Below are positions 1 through 7,046 of a DNA stretch of 7,646 bases, piece after piece; position 1 is the stretch's first letter; every line of letters begins with the position of its first letter. The notes beneath the pieces were generated by a model that saw nothing but the letters and a program-made list of their open reading frames with translations, made no database searches and was not told where the DNA came from. The DNA lies in NCBI GenBank assembly GCA_019241095.1, contig JAFAXJ010000442.1:1-7646 (forward strand), in the 5' to 3' direction. The position numbers and the translations under genes were made by a program. This DNA is from Verrucomicrobiota bacterium. GTDB taxonomy: Bacteria > Verrucomicrobiota > Verrucomicrobiia > Chthoniobacterales > JAFAMB01.

Positions 1-7
1 TATCTCG

Positions 8-553
8 ATGGCGAGTATCCGGTTCGTGGAGAAAGGCTATCCAAAGGCAGACGCCTGGATCGCAGATTGCCCTGAACTTCTTTTGACCATTCGCAAGGAT
101 CAGGACCGGATTCGTCGCAAGGTCCGCAAAGCGCTGTTTCTGTCGAACCTGCATCACAAGAAAGTGAAAATACGTGGATTCCGTTTCGTTCAAAAAGAAC
201 AATTCTGGATCGGAACGCCTGTCCCTTGCCCACCTCCCCATCACAGCGTTTACGTAATTGAGTTAGATCCTTCAGTCGCAAGGTCAAAGAGAGTAGCTGA
301 ACTGAATTCTTGCCGTAATCCGTCAAAACTCTGTCTTTACGTCGGTATGACGGGATTGTCCGTAGAGCAGAGATTCGAAAATCACAAGCGCGGCTACAAG
401 GATTCTTCGCTAGTTCGGAAATACGGTCTCCGATTGCGACCGGAATTTTACGAACAGCTAAACCCAATGAGTCAGCGCGGCGCAGTTTGGATGGAGAAGA
501 AGTTAGCAGCCGAGCTTCGCTCGAAGGGGTACACAATCGTCGGCGGAACCTGA
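8..553 (+). CDS. GIY-YIG-type nuclease domain protein
   Basis: The 181-residue product carries a C-terminal GIY-YIG-like nuclease domain (about residues 79-181). The first signature strand reads VYV (81-83) and the second LYVG (110-113). These are followed by a helix with the expected arginine (R122, in EQRFENH) and the expected metal-binding glutamate (E163, in WMEKKLAAEL). Family knowledge: this fold cuts DNA or RNA using a single metal ion. The usual asparagine near the end of the domain is not evident, since the protein stops at VGGT. The first 78 residues are basic and match nothing I recognise. The ATG at 8 is the first available, but the frame is open to the left edge, so the true start may lie outside the window and no ribosome-binding site can be judged. 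About 25 bases after the stop, a decayed helicase begins on the same strand. The domain call is fairly firm; substrate and role are unknown. Confidence 0.72.
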   Translation: MASIRFVEKGYPKADAWIADCPELLLTIRKDQDRIRRKVRKALFLSNLHHKKVKIRGFRFVQKEQFWIGTPVPCPPPHHSVYVIELDPSVARSKRVAELNSCRNPSKLCLYVGMTGLSVEQRFENHKRGYKDSSLVRKYGLRLRPEFYEQLNPMSQRGAVWMEKKLAAELRSKGYTIVGGT

Positions 554-564
554 AGCAACCTAAC

Positions 565-1222
565 TCCAACGGCAGATACAGCCACAAAGTTATCCGCAAC
601 CTGCTTGAAAAGGTCGAGAGCGCTGCCAAAGAAATGCCGCTCAGTAGCTCCCACCACCAGTTCTTGGAGAGTTCGAAGTGCCCATTTACGAACCTTCCCG
701 AAAAGAAAGGGTTAGCGATGACTCGCACCACTAAGAGCTCTGCCAATTGTTGGGCACTGGCCTGCTGGCTGTCCAAAATTGTGCTGATGAGCCGGTAAAG
801 GGTAGGGTTAGGCTGGGCTTCTTGTTCGAGTCTCGATTACATGCGTTTTCAGCTCAACCTGCCGATCGAGTGCCGAAATCATACTCTAATGCTCTTGTTG
901 ATCTCCATGTGGTCAATAGCAGCGGAGCTCGGGTTTTCGTGCATTTCTTGGCTTGTCTTTGCCGCCTCGCAATTGATTACAAGTCGAATCACAATAGCAT
1001 TGAATGAAGACCTTTCGCGCGTGCCTCGCGCTGCATACTGAATTGCCATGGAACAGGACGGGCCACGGTGGCGACTAAAGCCGTGATCCGAAGGGGAGCG
1101 GACGAAAGGCAATCTGGGCGAGATCCGTAATCATTGACGGAACTATTTGCGTCCTGCGAATCATCCGTTTCCGAGTGCAAGGCGGCCTCGCATGTTCAAA
1201 ATGTATGTCATAAAAGCTTTGG
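565..1222 (+). pseudogene. Decayed homolog of the nuclease-helicase (C-terminal helicase part only)
   Basis: No long open frame exists here, but short translated patches match the intact protein encoded at 1231-4638 (minus strand) in the same order. The best is SHKVIRNLLEKV at 580-615 (frame 1), against SHKVIRHLLEKV at residues 785-796. From 741 onward the matches stay in one frame (starts divisible by 3). CQLLGTGLL (741-767) resembles the stretch before Walker B. LFESRLH (822-842) resembles FYEGRLR (949-955). SNHNSIE (984-1004) resembles GNQNASAE (985-992). TVATKAVI (1065-1088) resembles motif VI. AS-x6-ECKAASHVQ (1149-1199) has exactly the spacing of GS-x6-ECRSPRQMQ near the intact C-terminus, and N and C follow. 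In-frame stops (1005-1007, about 1125), one frameshift between about 640 and 740, and internal deletions show that it is dead. Walker A and all nuclease domains are missing. The first and last patches are convincing; the middle ones are weak individually. Confidence 0.62.
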
Positions 1223-1230
1223 GGTAATGG

Positions 1231-4200
1231 TCAGAGATCAGCGACTTGAGCTAATTCTACGTAGCGGCAGAGAGCGTTCGCTAACTGCATTTGGCGTGGA
1301 CTGCGGCATTCGGGTTCCAGTAGGCGAGGGCTGCCAACGACGATTACCATGTTCCGAGCGCGCGAGGTCGCAACGTTCAGTCGATTCAAGCTGTAAAGGA
1401 ACTCCATTCCGCGCGGCGCCTGTTCCGGAGATGAAGTAGCCAGAGAGTAGATGACTACGGGTGCCTCCTGTCCCTGGAATTTGTCAACGGTTCCTACCCG
1501 CGCTTCCTGAAGCCGTTTCCCCAGATCAGAGACCTGTGCATTGTAAGGAGAGACGATAAGCACGTCTTCCCATTGTAACGGCTTGCTTTGCCCCTTGTCG
1601 TCAATCCATCGCACGTTTGAGCGCACCAGGCCATCCATTAGCTCGGCAATGCGATTTACCTCCTCCGCAGAAGCGTTCTGATTGCCCTCATGATGTACTG
1701 GTACGAACCAGAGGCCTGACTGACCCAGCCAAGGGTGCCCTTCGATCTTTTGATTCTCAAGACCTTCGCGTGAGCGAAGCCGGCCTTCGTAGAACACCTC
1801 TGAAGTAAAAGAGCAGATGTTGGGGTGCAAGCGCCAGGTCTTCTCAAGGAACAAGCCCCTGCCTGCGTGAACAGTTTTTGCGCCCTGAAGTAAATGTTCA
1901 AGGGCGGAGACATCGGCGCCCTCCGGATGGCTGCCTCTTGAAGGCTGCTCCAGCTGTTGGGGATCACCGAGCAGAACAAGGCTCTTCGCGGCTTGAGAGG
2001 CAGCCAGCACGTTAGCCAGCGACATTTGCCCGGCCTCGTCAATGAAAAGAACGTCTACCGCTTCAAAGTACTCTTCTTTCGCCCAAAGCCAGACAGTGCC
2101 AGCGGCCATAGGCATGCCGTCATTCAGGGCCGTGAGCGGTTCGTCGGGATCAGTCGTGACCGTCACTCCGGGCAGCTCTATTTCCGGCTTTTCCGTGACT
2201 TTTTGTATGCAACTCAGGCCTTCCAAATTCGTGTCCTGGCCGGTCTTGATCACCTTTTCGAGCAAATGCCGGATTACCTTGTGGCTCGTGGCGGTTATAC
2301 CCACTTTCTTCCCACGCCGCACTAACTCACAGATCATTTGGGCGCCTGAAAACGTCTTTCCGGCTCCCGGCGGTCCCTGGATTGGTAGAACAGAGTGGTC
2401 CAACGATGTCCCCAGTCGCTTTGCAGCTTTGAGGCCAGATTCGTTCGGGTCAATGAAGGTATTGCTTCCATCTTCGAAACGCGGCGTTAAGCGCAATAAG
2501 AGATCCCGGGCCGCGCGGTAGGGTCCTGGACCGCCAAAACCATTAATGCTAACCCAAGTGCCGAGACGCACCAGCGCACTCTCTAGTACCGCAGTGTCTG
2601 GATCTTTTTCATATACAAAAACTGACTTTGGATGGCGTTTACCGGCCTTCTTCGTCTTTTTAATATCAATGGTGCGTTTCGCAATATCGATGGCGACGAC
2701 CGTACCCATCACGTCGCTTCCTTCACAAAGCTTGTCGCCGTCCCGAATATCAGTTTCCTGGCTTTGGAATGAGTAACGATCTGTCGGAACATTTTTCTGA
2801 AGTTCTACACACTCGACAAACTGTAGTCCTGACAACGCTGACTTCTCGTAGAAGAGCTCTTCATCGGTCATATCACGCAAGCGGAAATATTCCCAGCATC
2901 CCGCCTTAGACTCCCGCCGATGCCAGTCGAGGAGGTTAGCTAACAGCCAACAAGCCGCTTCCTCCTGATTTCGCTGTTCGGGATCAACCGAAATTCCTTC
3001 CTTTAATCTTGCCGCCAACTCGGCAGTTCGTCGTTGACGCTCTTCGATTGTGGCAGAAGGAGCGCCATCGGAGGTCTGGGGGCGCGGCAGTCGACGGCCA
3101 GCTTGCTCTAGGGCCAAGCGCTCGCGTTCGAGCCAATTTCGCAGGGACCAAGTCGAGAGACAGCCGTCCTCATTATACAGCGCGATCGTTTTCCGCACCA
3201 TTTCATCCGGTTCGGTCGTTCGCCAAAGTTCCAGGCCGTGTTCCATTTGCCGTAGCGCTAAGCGGGCTTCCTGAAGCGACACCTGCCGCTGGAATCCGTG
3301 AAAGATCTCCAGCGCCTTAAGCGAGTATTGCTCCACGCTGGCGCGAACAGCGCGCTTCAAAACCGTGTGCACATCAATGAAACGGCCTGCCCTCAAAATC
3401 CGGTCTATTTCCTCTTCTCGTGTTGCATATCTGCCCATGAGCCTCTTCAGGGCGGAAGGTTCATAGGGAGTGAAGTGATAAATGTGCATCGCCGGTTCCT
3501 TAGCCCATTTGGCCATCACAACGTCGACAAACCATTCAAACGCCCGTTTCTCTTCATCGGCGGTCATGGCCCATCGTGACTCGTAGATCGTTTCACTTTG
3601 TTGATTTTCAGAAACAAAGCCAAAAAGGTATTCTCGGCCTCCAACGCCCACAAACGGGTCACTTTCCAGATCAAAGAAAATGTCTCCGGGGCTAGGTGCC
3701 GGCAGCAATGAAAGACCATGCTTATCGGTTATCTCGAGCACCTCATACACGGGCCGACCCTGATTGCGTCCGGCTACTTGCACCCGTGCTTGTTCCCGGA
3801 CTTTGGCGTATCCTTCTGTTGATCCGTAGTCCGGGCGAAAATTAATTGGTAACGGGAGAGCAGCCAGTTGCTCGACCGTGTTTACTTCCCATGCCGACAA
3901 CTGTTTCCGGTGCAGTCTGCTGATCCCTGCCACAAGCGAAAGATGATCCTGCCTGCGCCACTCGGAATCGCACTCCGGCCACCAATGGCAGATATCGCAG
4001 TGGGCGGTTGGTTCGGCACGAGTAGTAAGCTGCTGCTCAACAGCGTTTTCTAAGCGCGCCTTCAAGTATCGATAGTATGCGGCAAAATCCAGTACCCTGT
4101 ATTGCTCCGGCCGAAAATCCACCCCCGGAGGTATAACGTACATCGACTCCGGCAGGACCTCCTGAATGCTTGCCACAAGCTCGGAGTATAATGAGAGCTG

Positions 4201-4638
4201 CAGTATGGTACCCGCCTTGGTTTCACGGGCCAGTTTGCAGTCATAAACCTCGTACGACCAACTGCCGAGTTTGCTGGCAAGCTCCACTCTTCTCAACACA
4301 TCTGCGCGTCCAAACCATTGCCCGCTTGCAAGGGTTGCCTGCGCGATTGCATCAACGCCTTGTTCCATCGCGGCGCAGGTTGCAGCTGCTGCCTGCTCGT
4401 CGTCAGCGATATCCCGTATGCGGACAATCTCCAATCCCTGAGCTGTTAATTGCTCGAGATAAGCGTTTTCGTGCGCAAACCCCCGCTCGCGCATGACGTG
4501 AAGGTCGGGTGAATGCCAGACCGGCATTGATCGTGTTCCAAGCGCCGCGGCAAGATCGAGGGAAGTCGAATGATTGCAGGCAAGATGATTGGCAAGATCA
4601 GTCGCGGACAGCCGAATTTTTTCAGAGTCAGCCTTCAT
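1231..4638 (-). CDS. TM0106-family RecB-like nuclease / RNase H-like / UPF1-like helicase fusion
   Basis: The 1135-residue protein has three enzymatic modules. Residues about 10-225 form a RecB/Cas4-like PD-(D/E)XK nuclease, with D113, D133-C-K135 and the Q147-x3-Y151 motif. C21, C214, C217 and C223 are spaced like the Fe-S ligands of Cas4, AddB and Dna2. A helix-hairpin-helix-like stretch follows (about 233-262). Residues about 318-505 form an RNase H/DnaQ-like (YprB-type) domain, with D323-L-E325, D422 and Y488-N-E-D491. Residues about 735-1125 form a superfamily 1 helicase of the UPF1/Dna2 type: Walker A GPPGAGKT (755-762), Walker B FIDEA (D867, E868), GDPQQ (891-895), TWR (934-936), GTVDKFQGQE (1049-1058) and TSRAR (1091-1095). 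Every key motif is present, so it should be active. Length and domain order fit the TM0106 family, whose biological role is not established. The ATG is preceded only by a weak CAGGG. The 3' end faces the decayed homolog. Architecture is near certain; a defence role is inference. Confidence 0.9.
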   Translation of the reverse strand: MKADSEKIRLSATDLANHLACNHSTSLDLAAALGTRSMPVWHSPDLHVMRERGFAHENAYLEQLTAQGLEIVRIRDIADDEQAAAATCAAMEQGVDAIAQATLASGQWFGRADVLRRVELASKLGSWSYEVYDCKLARETKAGTILQLSLYSELVASIQEVLPESMYVIPPGVDFRPEQYRVLDFAAYYRYLKARLENAVEQQLTTRAEPTAHCDICHWWPECDSEWRRQDHLSLVAGISRLHRKQLSAWEVNTVEQLAALPLPINFRPDYGSTEGYAKVREQARVQVAGRNQGRPVYEVLEITDKHGLSLLPAPSPGDIFFDLESDPFVGVGGREYLFGFVSENQQSETIYESRWAMTADEEKRAFEWFVDVVMAKWAKEPAMHIYHFTPYEPSALKRLMGRYATREEEIDRILRAGRFIDVHTVLKRAVRASVEQYSLKALEIFHGFQRQVSLQEARLALRQMEHGLELWRTTEPDEMVRKTIALYNEDGCLSTWSLRNWLERERLALEQAGRRLPRPQTSDGAPSATIEERQRRTAELAARLKEGISVDPEQRNQEEAACWLLANLLDWHRRESKAGCWEYFRLRDMTDEELFYEKSALSGLQFVECVELQKNVPTDRYSFQSQETDIRDGDKLCEGSDVMGTVVAIDIAKRTIDIKKTKKAGKRHPKSVFVYEKDPDTAVLESALVRLGTWVSINGFGGPGPYRAARDLLLRLTPRFEDGSNTFIDPNESGLKAAKRLGTSLDHSVLPIQGPPGAGKTFSGAQMICELVRRGKKVGITATSHKVIRHLLEKVIKTGQDTNLEGLSCIQKVTEKPEIELPGVTVTTDPDEPLTALNDGMPMAAGTVWLWAKEEYFEAVDVLFIDEAGQMSLANVLAASQAAKSLVLLGDPQQLEQPSRGSHPEGADVSALEHLLQGAKTVHAGRGLFLEKTWRLHPNICSFTSEVFYEGRLRSREGLENQKIEGHPWLGQSGLWFVPVHHEGNQNASAEEVNRIAELMDGLVRSNVRWIDDKGQSKPLQWEDVLIVSPYNAQVSDLGKRLQEARVGTVDKFQGQEAPVVIYSLATSSPEQAPRGMEFLYSLNRLNVATSRARNMVIVVGSPRLLEPECRSPRQMQLANALCRYVELAQVADL

Positions 4639-4658
4639 CCCTGAGAATTGTAGTAAAT

Positions 4659-4688
4659 CTTATATCTGGGATCGAGTCGCTGGGGCAA
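4659..4688 (-). promoter_or_regulatory. Candidate sigma-70-type promoter of the nuclease-helicase gene
   Basis: Read on the minus strand, a TTGCCC box (4683-4688) and a TATAAG box (4659-4664) lie 18 bases apart. This would place the transcript start near 4652, about 14 bases before the ATG at 4638. The leader would be very short, which fits the lack of a clear Shine-Dalgarno sequence. Both boxes are imperfect and this is a by-eye match only. Confidence 0.35.
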
Positions 4689-4866
4689 TATTTAATCGTC
4701 ACAGTCTGAAACGCCATTCTCATGATTTCCGAAGGAAAGTTAATCGGTTAAAATTCCTGACGTACTAAAGACTTAGCATCAGGAGCTGCCCCGACGAAAC
4801 GGGCTTCCCTAGCTAAGCTTCTTAGGGGTTTTGCGCATCGCAATGAACGAAGAACTTTGAGTGCAT

Positions 4867-4920
4867 AACCAATCGAACGACACATCGTTCACAGCAACGG
4901 TTCCGCCGAACGGCTTGGTT
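4867..4920. other. Potential three-way-junction fold (inverted repeats)
   Basis: An outer stem AACCAA (4867-4872) / TTGGTT (4915-4920) encloses two hairpins. These are GAACGA (4875-4880) / TCGTTC (4885-4890), with loop CACA, and GTTC (4900-4903) / GAAC (4908-4911), with loop CGCC. All listed pairs are Watson-Crick. The fold is possible on either strand. It matches no RNA family I can name, and short perfect stems like these can arise by chance. Integron attC was considered, but the core-site consensus is not met. Confidence 0.25.
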
Positions 4921-5235
4921 GCTCCGCGCAGGGCGGCGACGATTGTGAGCGCGCCAGGGTCGATATGCCTGCTTTGTCTTCAAAAAATGTTTTGAGAATT
5001 ACTCACCAAATATTCGATCTGGAGCGACCTTATCGCTGTTCTGTGCCTCTTACCAAACGAGCATTCGGCAACTGTCTCCGCAGGATGTGAAGGCACTTTG
5101 AGGTTGTCGGCGCAGACGTAAGTGTGGCGAGGCGCTGCTTAACTTTGCCGGAATCCTGAACACAGGACCAGGTACCCAGTCAGACGGCTGCACTATCCGC
5201 CACCGGACCTGCAGACTCGGCTCGTTCACGACAGA

Positions 5236-6147
5236 TCAAAATAATCCGAGTCGACGCGCATTGACCTCGTAGACGCTCTCAGTCGTCACTCCAATGCCGT
5301 GGTCGATCATCAGGTTCGTCAGCGCCAGCCCGTCGAGCAGAACCACCTTGATTGCGAGATTGGAGGCGTAAACTAGTGATTCCTTCGTAAAGGACGAGGT
5401 AGTAATAAAGATGCCTTTGATTGCATGCTGGCCGGCCAACGCTCCCGCAAACTTTTGCACCTCCGGTCGTCCACGGTCGTCCAATAATTTGACCCACCTC
5501 TTGGCCTGAACGTAGATCACGCCCAGCCCGAGCCGATCCTCCTTTATTATGCCGTCGATCCCCTCATCGCCGGTTTTGCCTATCGCCTTTCCCGCGTCGG
5601 CTCGGCTTCCGCCATAGCCCATCCTGACAAGAAGGGCGATAACTATTTGCTCGAACTGCATGGGATCAACTTTCTGAAGAGTTTCCAGAAGTTCATTGGC
5701 AAGCGCAGACCGAATTTGACTGTATGCATCCTCCAAGACCTCAAAGGGTGTGCTCGATGGTGAAAGGGACACCGTCGGCTCGCGTTCTGTGTCTGCGCCG
5801 GCCCTGCCTTCTTTGAATGCGACAAATTCCGGGAATCGCTCGAGAAACTTGGCGTCGATGCGCTCGGAACCCTGCGAAAGAATATCGCGGCCACGCTCCG
5901 TGATCTGCAGAAATCCCCGCTTCAAGGAGTCCAATAACCTAGCTTTTTTTAAATAGGTCCGCGCCCATCCTACCCGATTCGGGAAGACCTTTTGCGTACC
6001 GCTTAGTAATAACCTGGCAAGCTCTTCATCGGTCAGCCCGAATTCGGACCCCAACTCGTCAACCAGTTCAGAGAACTTATGTTCCCTGCCGTCCGCCAAC
6101 TTTTTGAGTAGCGGCAGCATGTAAGCCTGATAATCGGGAATTGCCAC
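5236..6147 (-). CDS. mrr: Mrr-type restriction endonuclease
   Basis: The 303-residue product is essentially the length of the classical Mrr protein. Residues about 1-95 match the Mrr N-terminal winged-helix domain, including LLSGTQ...NRVGWARTYLKKARLL and a basic RGFLQIT strand. Residues about 155-280 match the Mrr catalytic domain of the PD-(D/E)XK fold. Visible landmarks are E166 in QFEQIV, D198 in GDEGIDG (193-199), Q214-A-K216 in YVQAKRW, and a later PEVQKFAGAL...IFITTSSFTKE stretch. Family knowledge: Mrr is a type IV-like enzyme that cuts DNA carrying foreign modification and needs no partner methylase; none is present here. The GTG at 6147 is chosen as start because the following AIPDYQAYMLPLL fits the conserved family N-terminus, whereas the ATG at residue 10 would cut into it. 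No clear Shine-Dalgarno sequence precedes it. A TATAAA box lies about 40 bases upstream (6189-6194), with no convincing -35 box. The gene appears intact and is probably monocistronic. Confidence 0.9.
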   Translation of the reverse strand: MAIPDYQAYMLPLLKKLADGREHKFSELVDELGSEFGLTDEELARLLLSGTQKVFPNRVGWARTYLKKARLLDSLKRGFLQITERGRDILSQGSERIDAKFLERFPEFVAFKEGRAGADTEREPTVSLSPSSTPFEVLEDAYSQIRSALANELLETLQKVDPMQFEQIVIALLVRMGYGGSRADAGKAIGKTGDEGIDGIIKEDRLGLGVIYVQAKRWVKLLDDRGRPEVQKFAGALAGQHAIKGIFITTSSFTKESLVYASNLAIKVVLLDGLALTNLMIDHGIGVTTESVYEVNARRLGLF

Positions 6148-6226
6148 TCGCTGTATTTAAAGCTGACGATTTTCCTTTGACCATAAGTTTTATAGAGCAC
6201 CTGATTACGACATTCTCATGTGCGCA

Positions 6227-6339
6227 TTCATGATTCGCTGTTTGCGCCAAGGTTTATGGCGCTCTCCGACTGCTACTCCGGGAAAGACGTTGCCACCGCC
6301 TAGTCGCGAATCATGGAATACTCGCGAGTTTTTCGCGGG
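6227..6339. repeat. Cluster of nested inverted repeats upstream of mrr
   Basis: A 12-base arm at 6227-6238 pairs with 6306-6317 (one G-T pair; the ten pairs from CATGATTCGC to GCGAATCATG are exact). It encloses a perfect hairpin GCGCCA (6244-6249) / TGGCGC (6257-6262) with a 7-base loop. Just to the right, CTCGCGA (6321-6327) pairs with TCGCGGG (6333-6339), with one G-T pair and loop GTTTT. No T-run of terminator type follows directly. It could be a degraded small mobile repeat, a structured RNA or a regulatory site, or chance; the sequence does not decide. Confidence 0.3.
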
Positions 6340-6394
6340 CATTGGTGGAAGATCTCCCGTTATGCAATGAGCAACAGCGTTTTTAATTTTTTTA

Positions 6395-6673
6395 TGCCTC
6401 GCTATCAGAATCGATCGACGAAATCTACCAGGCTTCGGTTGCCAAAGGTTTGAACCGAGCTTCCTGCCTGCAAATTAATCTGGTTCCACGCCACGATACG
6501 GTAGCCAGCATTATTTGCCGCTCTGTGCCCTCAACGACTCCGGGTCTGCTATCGTCCGGTTCTATTCAGTCTTCAGTGCCAAGCTTGATATTGAGCAACA
6601 GCAACTCTTGCGTATGTGGGTCCGATGGATCAAAGAACCAGTTGCCTCCGAATCTTCGGACGAGGGGTCGTGA
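6395..6673 (+). pseudogene. Possible decayed coding remnant, unidentified
   Basis: One frame reads LSESIDEIYQASVAKGLNRA (about 6401-6460). After a stop and a shift, another frame is open from 6482 to a TGA at 6671-6673. It includes SGSAIVRFYSVFSAKLDIEQ followed by LLRMWVRWIKEPVASES. Codon third positions in this second stretch favour G or C (about 60%), and the predicted peptide has an amphipathic character, so it resembles real protein. There is no usable ATG upstream and no family I can name. The opposite strand also has an open stretch here, so the strand is uncertain. Confidence 0.2.
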
Positions 6674-7046
6674 CTAAAAGGAACAACTTGGTCGGCGCAC
6701 CGCGCGATAGCACGCCTGAGTCTGGATGGTCGTCCCAAACCTCGATGTAACCGGAGTTGGGATCGACGCTAGACTTTCCGGTAGGATTACTAGATAGCGA
6801 CCATCTCCAAGTGTAATGCTTGGTCGCGAGCGAAACGTTGGGCCGCCGGTGTTTCAGCCTTCGGCAGCTCCCGCAGGCCACGTAAGCGAAGCCCTTCCGA
6901 TGAGTAGACACGCTGATCCGTATAAGAACGGAAACGGTTTGTTGAGCTTAGCTGCGATCTGTGGTCGACTTGAAACTCTCGACAAGGCATGAAACTCCAA
7001 GGAATTTTTGTCAACTTTTGTCATAAGTAAACGACTGACCCTGATC

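Larger units (their letters stand above)
4639..5235. other. Gap of about 600 bases without a recognisable gene
   Basis: This lies between the start of the nuclease-helicase gene and the end of mrr, both on the minus strand. Apart from the candidate promoter at the left end, I see no gene in any of six frames; the longest open stretches are short and match nothing I know. It holds small inverted repeats. One is CCCTA/TAGGG at 4807-4811 and 4823-4827, followed by four T. The other is the nested set at 4867-4920, listed separately. No tRNA, transposase remnant or direct repeat was recognised. Confidence 0.6.
6148..7046. other. Gap of about 900 bases with hairpins and weak coding remnants
   Basis: This separates the start of mrr from the end of the right-edge helicase gene. 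I find no intact gene on either strand. The left part holds a cluster of inverted repeats (6227-6339). The middle (about 6390-6673) holds stretches on the plus strand that look faintly protein-coding but are frame-broken. From about 6680 to 7014 two overlapping minus-strand open frames of 74-93 codons exist, with no recognisable domain and no good start signal; I do not call them genes. No terminator, tRNA or transposase was found. Confidence 0.55.

Noticed and set aside
821..840. TTCGAGT motif resembling a tRNA T-loop
   Set aside because: The flanking bases do not form the five-pair T stem and no acceptor or anticodon arm fits upstream. The same bases fit the decayed helicase patch LFESRLH.
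841..1041. 66-codon plus-strand open frame with hydrophobic stretches that could pass for a small membrane protein
   Set aside because: It has no ribosome-binding site, and the neighbouring frame carries the ordered helicase-relic matches, so it is best explained as a shadow of the pseudogene.
4807..4832. Hairpin CCCTA/TAGGG followed by four T, terminator-like on the plus strand
   Set aside because: No plus-strand gene precedes it, the stem has only five pairs with a long loop, and the T-run is short.
4867..4920. Integron attC site
   Set aside because: The ends do not fit the inverse-core and core consensus, and no integrase or cassette array is present.
6368..6602. 11-base direct repeat TGAGCAACAGC at 6368-6378 and 6592-6602
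   Set aside because: Several repeats of this length are expected by chance in 7.6 kb, and no mobile element is visible between the copies.
6630..7014. Overlapping minus-strand open frames of 93 and 74 codons
   Set aside because: Neither has a recognisable domain, a credible start signal or a codon pattern better than its overlapping partner, so both are treated as chance or as decayed sequence.
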